Below, piece after piece: positions 34,341 through 45,420 of a stretch of 64,000 nucleotides of DNA; the stretch's first letter is position 1; the number at the start of each line of letters is the position of its first letter. The DNA lies in contig BGZK01001440.1 of assembly GCA_005406025.1 (NCBI GenBank), forward strand, positions 88,310 to 152,309, in the 5' to 3' direction. Source of the stretch: Eumeta japonica. Lineage: Eukaryota; Arthropoda; Insecta; Lepidoptera; Psychidae. A program made the position numbers and the translations under genes. The notes beneath the pieces are model-generated. The model was not told the DNA's origin. It made no database searches and worked only from the letters and a program-made list of their open reading frames with translations.

Positions 34341-35840
34341 ATATATCGACAACATTGGATTGAAAGGCTGACTTAATCGGTTTTGGTAATCTTGAATATA
34401 TGCAAATTGATTATTAAAATTGTGTAAGCATGTCTGAATGTTTGTCATTCGATCGCGCTTAAACGGTAAATCGGATTTTAATGATATTTTACAAAGAGCT
34501 AGATTATATTTTGGAATATGCCATAAGATGCGTTATATAAAAAAAAAATGCATAAATACCAGAAGAGTACTAATCGGAAAATGCGGTAAAATTTAAATAA
34601 TCACTTTCAAATTTTAATTAACTCTTTGCGAATAGAGCAAGTGAGTATATACATGTATAAAAATAAATGAAATCTGAAATAACCAAGCTTTAAATAAGCC
34701 GCTAATATATATTTTTTATTTAGAGTTTAGAAATTGTCAATATTTCGGTTCAAAATTAGCTCAAAATTACGTCGCTACGCAGTCACTTTGATTTCCATGG
34801 AGGGGGAAACTCAGTAATTTTAAACTAACTCAGGGTTAACGTTTCAAAGGAAAAATAAGGTTGGAGCCGAATAAGGTTTACCTTCACAATGAAAAATCCT
34901 TGCTTACGTATTCACGTCCTCGCCAATAGATGGAGTTGATGTGTTCAAGGTGCCTCATTTAGGATTCAGCGGTGTCTCTTTGCGAGACTCAGACGGAATT
35001 GGGTAATGATTTTGATCATGACTCTGCACTGAGACATGAAGGTGTATCATGTATCCTAATTTTAAATTTATGAGTCTTGCATAATGATCAATTAATGCTA
35101 ATTAGGTAAGTTAATTCGTTGCGAATGCCACCCGGACAGCTTCAAATAGAAACTTATTATTTTTCAAAGTAATTAGTCGTACTTTCTGACTATGGAAGTA
35201 ACAGCATTGTTTGTCAAACTGATTTAGGTATTGAACATATTTTTACATGTGCAATTGAGCATCTCTATATATACAAAGTGGTTAACAAAAACCGAGCGTT
35301 ATAGCAAGAGTGAGAGTGTACAAAAAATTATTCGAAAATGTTTTGTCTGTCTGTCCGTTTGAACACATCAAAAACATTTAAGGTATTTCATACAAAAATT
35401 GCTTAGCTTAAAGCAACATCTACGCTTTATGTTATCGATGTTTTGTTAGGAGAGAAAATCTGAAATTCCACATATACGAAAACGCGGGTACAGTTAAGGG
35501 TTAAGTTCTGTGTAAGTAATTATTTACGTTTTATAGTTAGTTTTGTTTTTTATATGTTATTTTCAATTTTTTAATTTTTACGCCGTGCGCTGATAAACGA
35601 TATGGTATCAAAAACTTCTTGATCGGTGATTGCAGTAACAGATGTTTTTATTTACGACACTTTGATAGAAGCAAAATAATATACAAAATTATCGAAAACA
35701 TAAAAAGAAAGGATTAACAAACTGTACATCGTGTAAAAAATATTTAAGTAAATATTTATGCCTTTCAACTGTATCTGTCATTGTCCGAAACCTGCGCAAT
35801 AAAACTATTTTCTCGTAACAATATCTTTCGATTACTAAGT
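34341..35840. other. AT-rich stretch with faint repeat traces
   Basis: Two stretches look like worn dispersed-repeat pieces: 34430-34530 (TGTTTGTCATTCGATCGCG, CGGATTTTAATGATATTTTA) and 35340-35510 (GTCTGTCTGTCCGTTTGAAC). No gene was recognised. Confidence 0.4.

Positions 35841-35844
<4 letters not shown>

Positions 35845-35915
<71 letters not shown>
35845..35915. repeat. Long TA microsatellite
   Basis: About 35 uninterrupted TA units, directly abutting the repeat copy that starts at 35916. Confidence 0.95.
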
Positions 35916-35918
<3 letters not shown>

Positions 35919-36070
35919 AAACCAGCTTGTGAACCATCATAGACTAAATGATTACCGTCGCCCATGGACAACCGCAACTTTAGGAGGGTTGTTTGTTCGT
36001 CGTCGGCTTTCAGATAGCAATATGTACTTTCCCCGAAGATCCCCTTGTCGTCGTTGATTAAGAATACCGC
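35916..36070 (+). repeat. Dispersed lepidopteran repeat, copy 3
   Basis: AAACAAACCAGC, then AAATGATTACCGTCGCCCAT, then TCGTCGTCGGC match the order of blocks at 7683 and 23903. The 90-codon minus-strand frame running through it and the TA run is an artefact. Confidence 0.55.
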
Positions 36071-36334
36071 TGATGGTAGATCAATACAATAATAATAATC
36101 AAACGCAAGCAAATAGAAAAATAATGTTAAATAATTTACGTGTAATACATGTGACGAACGTTTATCTTCAGTGATAAGTTTTAGAATGCATTGAAAGTGA
36201 TATAGAGAAACGTGTATTTTTTTTAATTCAAAGTATCAAGCCATCCCGGTGCTATTTCATTAATATCAAAACGTCTCGAAAGATATGATCATGCAATTTC
36301 CTTGTAAATGTGAGTGTTTATGGTATGGGCGGGC

Positions 36335-36440
36335 GGATCCTACACAGATTGAATTCTCGCGGCATTCGCGACGCCCTCTATGCGAGGGCGCTCGCGTAAA
36401 ATTAACTCTAGCCCGAGGCGCGTTCCGAACTTATTGAAGC
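36335..36440. promoter_or_regulatory. Small GC-rich block
   Basis: GGCATTCGCGACGCCCTCTA, then GCGAGGGCGCTCGCG: CGCCCTC and GAGGGCG face each other (36372-36390). Candidate regulatory element. Confidence 0.3.
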
Positions 36441-37550
36441 TCGTTTTAGTTGTTTACGATGTGGGCGTGCAAAAAAATAGTTTAAGTTGGTTATACGTAG
36501 AAATCGACATTTCAGTCTCTTGCAATTATGTACACTATGGTATTTTTTAAGTTGCGTCACAGGATCGGTGTGGCTTTGAAAAAATCATCACGTCTAATAC
36601 TATTTGACTGGCTTGCGATTAGAAAATTTACTTGAAAAATAATTAACACATCAATCACTGCAAAAGGCATCGATTGATTTGTCGTTGAGATGAAAATGAT
36701 ACGACATTACTGGAATATCAAGACGGCGAGTTACAATTGTTTAGATATCTTTTATCATTTGGAAAAATTAAGCGATATAATGGTGACCTGGTGGTACTTT
36801 TCATTTTATTAACCCCCCATAGACGAAGATCTATCTGTCTATCTATCTGCCTGTATGTCTGTCTCTGACAATATACTTTCTTATCGAATAGATCCATTTC
36901 AATGCTTAATATGTAGCTGGTGTTTGGTTACCTTAGATGAAAGTTTCTTCAGCTGTTTAAAAGTTAGCCGTTTCTCGAATCTAAGAACTTTGTGCGCACG
37001 CAATGGAATATTTATTAGACTTTCTACTTACACGTACGCGTATTATTAAAAATTATTATTATATATTTTTTTATTTCCTTTCCTACGTTTACTATATTTC
37101 ATTTTCTTGAGGTCTGGCTGCCAGTGCTCACAGTATTATTATAAATGTCCAAAAATGTCTCTCTCAAATTTTCTACAATTATTTTGAACTCATTAATCCA
37201 TTGCAGGCAGCAAGCTATTTAAGAAGTTGTTTTTTATGTAGTGTTTTGTGAAGAATATCTGTTTCTGCGAAAATATTATCAAAATCATCCAAAAAAAGGC
37301 ACAGTCATTTTTTTAAATTATATAAAAATATGGGTTTCAGTCTATGTATCACCGTCCCATATTTATGACACGCGAATCGTAAGACCAACGTGTTTCGACG
37401 GCGCGCGGTATTTTGGTGAATTTTCCGTAATGCGCTAATCGTTTCGTACTACCATGAAAAATTTCGTTATGCTTTTAATAACACTAAAATACAGTATTAT
37501 AGCATAACGAGAATTAATTATAGCATAACATTATAATACTGAAAAATCGC
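36441..37550. other. AT-rich stretch, no gene recognised
   Basis: A short TATC/TGTC-type tandem patch lies at 36829-36866. ATTATAGCATAAC occurs twice near 37496-37529. Otherwise nothing. Confidence 0.45.
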
Positions 37551-38132
37551 TCAGTTCTGTCGATGCGTAGACACAATTTAGAAAGAATGTTTTTTAATTT
37601 TAGATCGGACACCGATTCGTTCAGAAGATATAACAGTCGCGCCGTCATATGTTTGAACTATCGTTTTGGATAAGCAGTCATATTCTTCGAGGACAGTCAA
37701 AGGTGCTGGACTCAGTGAAATACTCGGAAGATCTAAATTGACATCCACCTGCTTTATAAATCGGTCGACTACTTTGGAATCTACAAAATGTCGCAATGAA
37801 ACTACGTACTGTTCCCTTTAGCTGACAATCGATATTTCATCAATAATAATCGCCATAGAATCGATACCTTGTATTTGTTTTTTAATATTGCTCTATATCA
37901 GAGAGGCAGTACTAGAAATCAAATCATTTTGAGCTCTACTGCCTAAGGCCGTAAAAACCTGTATGGAAGTTTGTAAATGACTTTCGAAAGTACCATAACA
38001 TTCCGATAATAAATCTACCATTTCTAAATAATTTCCTTTATTTAACGAAGAGATTGTTTCGCCATGTCCTTGAATAGATAATTCATGTTTACTCAAAAAA
38101 CGTATTTCATCGTTTAAACACGTTGAAAAATG
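37551..38132 (-). pseudogene. hAT-type (ZMYM1-like, DUF4371) transposase remnant
   Basis: The minus strand opens with CLNDEIRFLSKHELSIQGHG and continues through NKGNYLEMVDLLSECYGTFE and LGSRAQNDLISS to a stop. A shifted frame then reads GIDSMAIIIDEISIVS, which fits the segment around the first catalytic Asp of hAT transposases. The next open piece (37578-37796) has RHFVDSKVVDRFIKQVDV and QTYDGATVISSERIGV, where YDGA marks the second catalytic region, and ends with a worn STHRQN for the usual His-rich H-x-L-N stretch. About 190 of an expected 600 or more residues remain, with at least two frameshifts or stops and no terminal repeats found. Dead. Family assignment rests on motif order. Confidence 0.82.
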
Positions 38133-39285
38133 TTATGATTTCTATCTACTTCTGAATAGTGTTATTGAATGTCTAATTTATATTGACTGCATAAACTTGT
38201 TTCGATGCGAGTTTTACCAAAAGCATATAATTTTATGCATGACTAGTGTTTTTCTAGCCGGTCGTGTTTTTTTTACCAGCATTTGTCTAATTACGCAAAT
38301 CGACGTACCCGTAATAATTGTAAACGGATTTTGTAGTTGCAAATAACTATGAAAACGAAACTGTATAAGGAAATTGATCAAATGCGTTTGCACTACTGTT
38401 CAATTTTCATAAGCAAACAGACAAATTTCTCAATTGTAATTAAACAGTTTTACTAATTGCACGACAGAATAACACGGCTAATATAAAAAGAAATTGTAGT
38501 TGTTGCAAAATAACGATAGAATGTAATTGCGTATATACACGTAATGTGTCGTTTTTTGAAACAATAACCAAAGTCGTTGCTCTGTAAAGAGAAATTTATT
38601 TTTCCTTTATGAAACATAAAATCATATCACAAATGACTTGCTTACACAACTCGCTTCTACAATTAGTATTAAGTACAAATTGCTATTATTTACTAACCTG
38701 TAAAGAAAAACAACATTAAAAGCTATTGCTTCGGATAATATTTTACAGTCTGAAATATTTCTTTTAAGAAAACCTTAATGTGATAATGTGTAAATCTGGA
38801 GAGTCGTTTTCTAATTATAGAATGAACATAGTGCAAAGTGCTGCCACCATAGATAATGCTTTGACGTATAAAGTCGAAGTTAATGCGCGGGAAATTTTAA
38901 TGAAGACCCAAAATAGCTTCATTTACGTATGTATTAATTGTAAAGCGTTATTTAAAGCAAAGAAGTGTTCATATTATAAAGCGATTTAATTTTGTCGGCT
39001 ATTCCTTTTAACCTCGGTCTAAAATTATCATTAACAATGTGTGCTGACAGTTAGTTTGTATAAGAAAATTGAAATTTTCAGGATCTTCATGATTTTTCAT
39101 TTAAAAAGAAATGAAATCACGAGAAAAAGTATTTGAAAAAAAAATCGATTTTTGAGGATTTTGGAAATTAAAAAAAATTGTGAGCGACCTTTTAAAAATT
39201 TTTTTTTCAGCTGTCCTTTGGAGGGGGCGCTTAAAACAAAGTAAACTAACATATTTCCACACGAGACTTGAAAAAAAAATAATCT
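38133..39285. other. AT-rich stretch without a recognised gene
   Basis: The plus-strand frame at 38780-38989 (69 codons, with YVCINCKALFKAKKC) has two Cys pairs by chance spacing but no recognised zinc-finger family. Nothing else was recognised. Confidence 0.4.
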
Positions 39286-39291
39286 TTTTTG

Positions 39292-39323
39292 GGTCGCCTA
39301 GTATTACATGCACTAGGGCGACC
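39292..39323. repeat. Short hairpin
   Basis: GGTCGCCTAGT and ACTAGGGCGACC pair with one bulged G, around 9 nt. The surrounding 39050-39480 has homopolymer A/T runs and may be a worn element; its 92-codon minus-strand frame has no domain. Confidence 0.55.
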
Positions 39324-39600
39324 AAAAATGTTTTGATGACTATAGCCAGGAGTGTGTTTTGCCTAAGAGTGTTTCTCATAGAAGCGCAGGAAAACGTCCT
39401 CTATGGGCATGTATAGATATTTCTACTGGAGGTGCCTAAGTATACGCACAGAGGGAGTTATCATTAATTAATATATTACGTAAGGTTAATTTTCATTATA
39501 TATAAAATTGAATTTTTTTGTGTAATGGCCTGGATATTTGTATGATTTTTGATTTTTTAATAGAGAGTAGACTATGCCTTCGGGTTTATATGAAAAAAAA

Positions 39601-40068
39601 ATTTGGTTGCCTGTAAAGTCGGTATACGGGCGAAAGTTTTGTGACAACGACTTTGAATGGTAAAATCATTTTAATGTGAATATTCATTCGTATAGTAGGA
39701 AGAAGGATGAAATAATAGTAACAATTTAAAACATTTATTTATACAAAAATTATATTTAAAACATTAATTTATACAAAGAATCTCGCACTGAATTTCATAT
39801 TAACAAAATTTTATTTTTACCTTTACACATACATACGTATTTATATACAAATATACATACAATAACTTGCAATACATTTGCAAGCTATGCACTAATTCTC
39901 TAGTGCTAGCGCGCGCGGAACCGATCATAGTTGAGTGGGAGAGAGACGCAAGGCATTCGGCGGGCCTCTCTCGTTCGGTGACTCATGTTACGTTACCGAG
40001 CGTTACACTTTTCATAAGTGACTCCCAGCCGCAACCTAATTTAAGACGTTGTCACGTCAAAAGAACAT
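39601..40068 (+). mobile_element. Twin 0.47-kb repeat, copy 2
   Basis: Same family and orientation as 30217-30690, estimated by eye at 97-98 percent identity. Most differences are 1- or 2-base gaps, and nearly all the gaps are in this copy. The two are about 9.4 kb apart. The right flank (GAACATCTCGGTCACACGC) differs from copy 1 after GAACAT. The interval between the copies holds unrelated elements, so these are two insertions rather than paired LTRs. Confidence 0.8.
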
Positions 40069-40535
40069 CTCGGTCACACGCATTCATATATATATATATA
40101 TTCCTCCTAAAGGTATTGTTTTACATGTGGGGGATTTTAAATACTTTATTTATGCAAGGGTCATTAATAAATCTACCTGCCTTATAATTTACCGAGTAAC
40201 TATTTTATAATTTACAGACAGCTTGTGAAAACGAGATAAAAGCATTAAGCGTTCGACTAGCATCATAGTTTGATCTACGACGCGAGTCTACTGATTTAAT
40301 ATGAAGTTCAACGCTTTCTACATTGGCTACTGTAATTAAATATGCAAATGGAGTCTTTGCACTACGGGTCTTTATACAAGAATTTGTTAAGCTGAAAATC
40401 TAATGTACAAAATTAAATAATAGGCACTAATAGCGAGTGCAAAACGAGTGGTAGACTTTGAAAATCGTTAGTGTAGAAATCGGTATTTATCAGTACAAAG
40501 GGGAAAAATATGACAATGTTGTGAATGTGGTAAAA
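40069..40535. other. AT-rich stretch without a recognised gene
   Basis: A short TA run at 40086-40100. Otherwise nothing. Confidence 0.45.
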
Positions 40536-40539
40536 ACTA

Positions 40540-40830
40540 ACTGTATCTCAAAATGTGTCGGTGACGTCATTACAAGTTGGACGAGGAGACAGCAGGAAAT
40601 ACGATTGCATACGGAGGACGTATATTGTCGTATATGTCTTCACATTTCGCGACGAACGATAATGGATCGTGTCCGTTATCGTTCGTCGTATGTTCTCGAC
40701 TAGCGGGGGTCGGTGGGGGGCGCATGGGATATCGGCATCATCGCGTTTGGACGCTGGCGATATATCGTCGTTTGCCTCATGTGGCGACACAAAAGACATA
40801 TTGGTATCAATACAACGAGAAAACGTCTAA
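40540..40830. promoter_or_regulatory. GC-rich island with a perfect palindrome
   Basis: CpG-rich. GACGAACGATAA (40651-40662) and TTATCGTTCGTC (40676-40687) are exact reverse complements around 13 nt. A GTGACGTCAT CREB/ATF-type site lies at 40561-40570. Overlapping frames on both strands, in three phases, have no domain. Candidate enhancer or promoter. Confidence 0.4.
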
Positions 40831-42415
40831 CGTGAGATCTTTGGTATATGAGTGAGTGTGCGTGCGTTTGTGTTTGTGTATGTATAAACATTATGTTTTG
40901 GTTTCTATATAGAAGACAAAAGGTAATGCTTTTAGTAAGTGTTAGGGTTTCATATCTAGGGTTAAGAGTGCGGTGACTGTCTGTTTGTTTTCCTGTCATT
41001 AGTGTTTGCGTCAATATGCGCATTAACCAAGTAGATGCACGTATTACTATTATCTATTCTGGCTAATGCTTTTTTATTACTATTAAGTATGACACAAATT
41101 GAGTATTAAACTTTTTTTACACGAAATGTAAAACATCATTTGAAATAATTTGCTTTGTTTGTTTAAAAAACTGTTTTATCAATAATGTAAATTATCAAAC
41201 AAAAAGTATAACATATTATTGATTTAATAATTTCAAATTATAATATAAAGAGTTTCGAATTAAAATATAAAATAAAATTAAAGAAAAAGTATCAAAGAAC
41301 CTGAAATAATCTATATACTAATTATCATCTGGTGTAATTATTGTAGTAAAAATAAAATTACAAGCCAGAAGTTTATATCACGTAGAAAAGAAAATCTTAA
41401 ATCTATAAGATGATTTTAAAATTTTTTATTTGTAATGTGTATTCCTATAATTTTCATAAAAATATAATTTATTAAAATCTTATCACACAAGTCTTGATTG
41501 ATACTTCTTGATTGATACTACTTGATTGATTTTTCAATTTATAGATCAAAACATGAAATAGTATATTTTTCATTTTACTTGAGCAGAATTCTCTCGAAGA
41601 TATGGACCCATTTCAAAAGTAGCTGTATGTTATCGAGAAATCCTAAAGAGATACTACGTATCCCTAAAATGCTAATAAGGAAACATCAATTCAATTTTGA
41701 CGTAACAAGATAATAAACACGTCTTTCAATTTGTACAAGGAAAATAAACTTGGAATACAGGCGCGTAATAAGTAGCCTTGCTTTAAAAACGCGGACTTAA
41801 TAAAGCTGGAATGAGCAATTAACTGGAACTCATAAAAAAACGAAGTAGGTACGCTCCGGCCGGGTTAATTTGATCATAGACTTTTCAGTCTGCAGACAGG
41901 CTTGGTCTGAAAATAAACATTTATTCTGTACAAGGTGAAATTATTTCTGAAATGTCAATATATACAGATATAGTGCGAAAGATAATTCTGTATTTAGATG
42001 AAACTCGTCGGGCAATTTTGTTGAATAGGCAATTGACATTACTCTCGGTCTATTACGGTTTTCTAGAATTCGGCTATTAAATTAAGAACTTGAAATTAGT
42101 GACAGAATCGTTTATAAATTAATACTAAGAAATACTCCTGTTAAGTTTAAATTGTGAGTAATAGAGATTGATAGGGCATAAAATAAGTTTGGTATAACTT
42201 GTGACGGGAATTTCAAGTTGTTATTAAATTCTACGGGAACAAATGGACTATAAATTGGATTTAAATAACATAAATGGGTGCGGTCTTCACGCGATTGAAG
42301 TAAAACTTTATGGCGTTGTGGTAAATAATACTAGGCTGAAGGTCATCAAGTCGTGCTAGATTTTAGTGGTATACAGCGGGATAGGAATTGTGAATGAGAG
42401 ATCGTTCGATAGAAT
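40831..42415. other. AT-rich stretch without a recognised gene
   Basis: TTGATTGATAC occurs in a short tandem-like series at 41496-41529. Otherwise nothing was recognised. Confidence 0.45.
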
Positions 42416-42519
42416 TAAATGAAGAAATTTATTTTACACCCGTCATGTCTGGCATCCGAAAGTTATCGAATGCTAGAAGTTGTTTGCAAGTCATTTTTTC
42501 ATATTTTCTAGAAATGTTT

Positions 42520-42725
42520 TACATGAGAATACCGCCAACGAATGCGAAATAGAGTTAGCAGCGTCTAGACTCGGAAAGTATTGAGTTGAGGACTTTGAGT
42601 GTTCGCCGCTATCGGAGTCTCCTCTAGCCCCGTACGCGCTTGAGACGGTTTGAATCTTTGACGGCATGAAAATTATATGTCTGGTATACGTCTCGTTTTG
42701 CTCTAAGCGAACCCGCACACGGCAT
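42520..42725. promoter_or_regulatory. Moderately GC-rich non-repeat block
   Basis: Composition rises above the flanks (CGCCGCTATCGGAGTCTCCT, CCCCGTACGCGCTTGAGACG). The minus-strand 75-codon frame (42491-42718) has ordinary-looking composition but no recognised family, no flanking splice signals that I trust and no start context. Candidate conserved element, or a small unknown gene at low odds. Confidence 0.25.
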
Positions 42726-42855
42726 TCGTGGATAAGTTATTTACGGGCAAACTTCGAATATTTGAAATTTCACGATCTTCGTTTTATTAAAATACTTTTA
42801 TATATATGTATGTATGCGAACGAAAAGCTCTGCTAATAGGCCATTAAATTCGAAA

Positions 42856-42886
42856 ACTTCAATCAATATTATTAATTGATTGAAGT
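42856..42886. repeat. Perfect 12-bp hairpin
   Basis: ACTTCAATCAAT and ATTGATTGAAGT around 7 nt. Confidence 0.75.
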
Positions 42887-43118
42887 AGTACTTATTGGAC
42901 TTTGTTATATAAATTTCCTTACTTATTTCGATTGATACTTAACAAAACGAAATTAACAACATGTTGAATATTGCTGTTGAACATTTTAAAATTTAATGTA
43001 TAATATCGCAATATATTTTTTATTATCATGGACGATAGACGTCGATGAGTTTATTTGCCATTAAAAGTCTCACTACGGCAGCGATAGATATTAATATTTA
43101 GGAAGAAGCCTAAAACTT

Positions 43119-43156
43119 GACAACTGAATTGACATATCTATGTCAATTCAGTTGTC
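43119..43156. repeat. Perfect 18-bp palindrome with a 2-nt centre
   Basis: GACAACTGAATTGACATA (43119-43136), TC, then TATGTCAATTCAGTTGTC (43139-43156). The arms are exact. With so little loop it would extrude as a cruciform more easily than form a normal RNA hairpin. Confidence 0.9.
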
Positions 43157-43542
43157 ACGTTTTACCTGCTCCACTGCCGAGGCACATAACCTCCCTCAAC
43201 TTTTTTTATTTCCGATTAAAGGTCACGGTACCTCAAGCGCTCGACGCTAGTCCGCTGAAGGTTGGGACCTACTGGTGATCGTCCCCATCAATGGCTGACG
43301 GCTTGGCGTTCTCTCCATGCTTGATTTGACTCAAGTTAAAAACCATGGATCTGATCGTCCGTGGCCACGGTCGAATTCGTAATCCCTGGTCATGTGCCGG
43401 ATCTCTAGCCGAAAGCCACCACAGCTTCAGTCGCTGCACTATTTAACTACGGCACTAGTTAATTGGAGCTACTGTGTTAGCTGAATCGCCACTAATGCTG
43501 CGCACTTGACAGTTTGACAGTTGTCAAATTGTATATTACTAA

Positions 43543-43545
<3 letters not shown>
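43157..43545. repeat. Unassigned GC-richer block, probably a repeat
   Basis: Higher GC than its flanks, with no open frame of note and no regulatory motif pattern. It ends in TTGACAGTTTGACAGTTGTC just before a TA microsatellite. Its position between a palindrome and a microsatellite suggests an inserted element, but the family is not recognised. Confidence 0.3.

Positions 43546-43605
<60 letters not shown>
43546..43605. repeat. Long TA microsatellite
   Basis: About 30 uninterrupted TA units. Confidence 0.95.
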
Positions 43606-43608
<3 letters not shown>

Positions 43609-45160
43609 TCGCTTTTTTTAATATTTTAAATGTTTACCTTTCGGCGATACTGCAGCGGCCGATGAATTTTATACGGAATGCCGCGAAATTTATCGGCCTA
43701 CGTGAAATTACGGACGAGCCACAATCGCAAAAAGTGGTCACACATAAAAAAGAACAAATGACCGGCTGGAGCGATAAAAATTTTTCATAGGCTTTCGCCA
43801 GCACACCCCTTAACGATTTGAGAGATTAAAAAATATAACAGGCCACCGTCAATGGTTTTATTTGTGTGCATTCCAGTCGGTTTTCAGAATAGAAATAAAG
43901 ATTTATTTTTTCATAAAATTTAATACTCATATATACACATTTAACAACAAGGCTATGTTTGTACTAAAAAGTTGTCGCATTTAATCTTCGGTATAAGACG
44001 TTATCGTGCAATTTAATTCGTATCGTACTTAATAAATAACGAATAACTCATTACTATTTTCATTTATCAACCGATTTGTATTACATTAATTTTGATAACT
44101 ATAAAGAAAATGCATAAGGCAAGCTTTACACTAATATATCATTAAAGTTATTCATTCAGGTTAGCATAAGGAAATTGTTATATTTACAGAATTTCAGTAT
44201 AAAGTGCTTGTAACAGGTATAATACCGTCTTTCTTATATCGGTAAAATAAAACTTGGCTAGACATGTATTCATGTAACACGCCCGTTGTGGTGTCATCAA
44301 ACTTGAACGTTAAAAAGTAAAGATGATTTAAAGTGGTTCATTGGCGTTCTACGATAGAAATAAGAATATATTATGAACTGGCGAGTGTTGTTAGATTGAA
44401 AAAATACACAAAAATACATATTACAGTTTGTGGAAATGAAAAAATTATAAAGTACGAAGCCTTTTTTAAAAATATAACATGTTCTTATAAAATAGTGTAC
44501 ATTTTTAAAAAAATTCTCATATCCTAGAAACTAGGTCGTCGTGCTTATGTTGTTCTATTACATATTGAAAAATGTATTTATATAATTTATAAAAGTCTTT
44601 GTAATAAAAAAAAATGTGAATTTTCCGTTTAATGGTAATGGAAGCAATCAAAATGTTATAAACACAAAATATATGAATTAGGGAAAACAAACAAAAATAA
44701 AAGTATATACCCTAATAATTTGATTGAGAATTTCAATATTTTTGTAATGAAATGAATATCTTTAAGGAGTCGATAGCAATTAACTCCGGAATTGATTAAT
44801 AGCGATTAATTGAAATAAATAAATAATAGGTTGATCATTGTAGAAGTTACGACACTAATGTTAATTGAGAATTAATTCCTGTAACATGTGAGCGTCAGCT
44901 CATAGCAATAGGATTTTAACGGCAATTGTGGAAAATACTTAATTAAAATATGTTTCATAATTTCCGACCATTTAATTAAAATACACCCCGTTTACGTTTC
45001 GATAATTAATTTTTTTATATCTCATGCCAGATAAAACACTTTACTAACGACTAAACGAGTTCAAATACTGTAAAATATTACACGCGATTTATTAAACAAA
45101 AAACTGTCAATATTTGTGGAAAATCTTTTAATCAATATCAAGGTAAATTGAAAGGCTCAC
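43606..45160. other. AT-rich stretch without a recognised gene
   Basis: No gene or element recognised; the small plus-strand frame at 44333-44527 has no domain. Confidence 0.45.
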
Positions 45161-45164
45161 CGAT

Positions 45165-45420
45165 GAAGTTCGTCCAATTTGTATTCGCCATTTTGCGGTG
45201 CGGCGACGTCACGGGCCTGCGGACAGAGAGGTAGCGTGAACACTTTGATGTCGAGGGTCAGCTTTGTGCATTCACCAGCAAAGGAGGCCGGCTAAATTGC
45301 CAAATTTTAAGGGTCACTCTGGCGGTGGAAACTTTACGCTAAAATGTTGCTCTTCTTTTTGTCACGCTACGGCGGCACGACTCTGACTCGTGCGACTCGT
45401 GTGACTTGAACGCGCCAAAA
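45165..45420. promoter_or_regulatory. GC-rich island
   Basis: GGTGCGGCGACGTCACGGGC at 45196-45215 contains a perfect TGACGTCA-like core (CGACGTCACG). GACTCGTGCGACTCGTGTGA at 45384-45403 is a short direct repeat. Not repeat-like and without a domain. Candidate enhancer or promoter. Confidence 0.35.

Noticed and set aside
39101..39416. Opposing open frames of 78 and 92 codons as a gene
   Set aside because: They mirror each other across A/T homopolymers and a hairpin, with no domain.
30217..40068. The two 0.47-kb direct repeats as LTRs of one retrotransposon
   Set aside because: The 9 kb between them has no gag or pol, contains unrelated mariner, hAT and piggyBac relics, and the repeats lack clear TG...CA ends and a shared target duplication.
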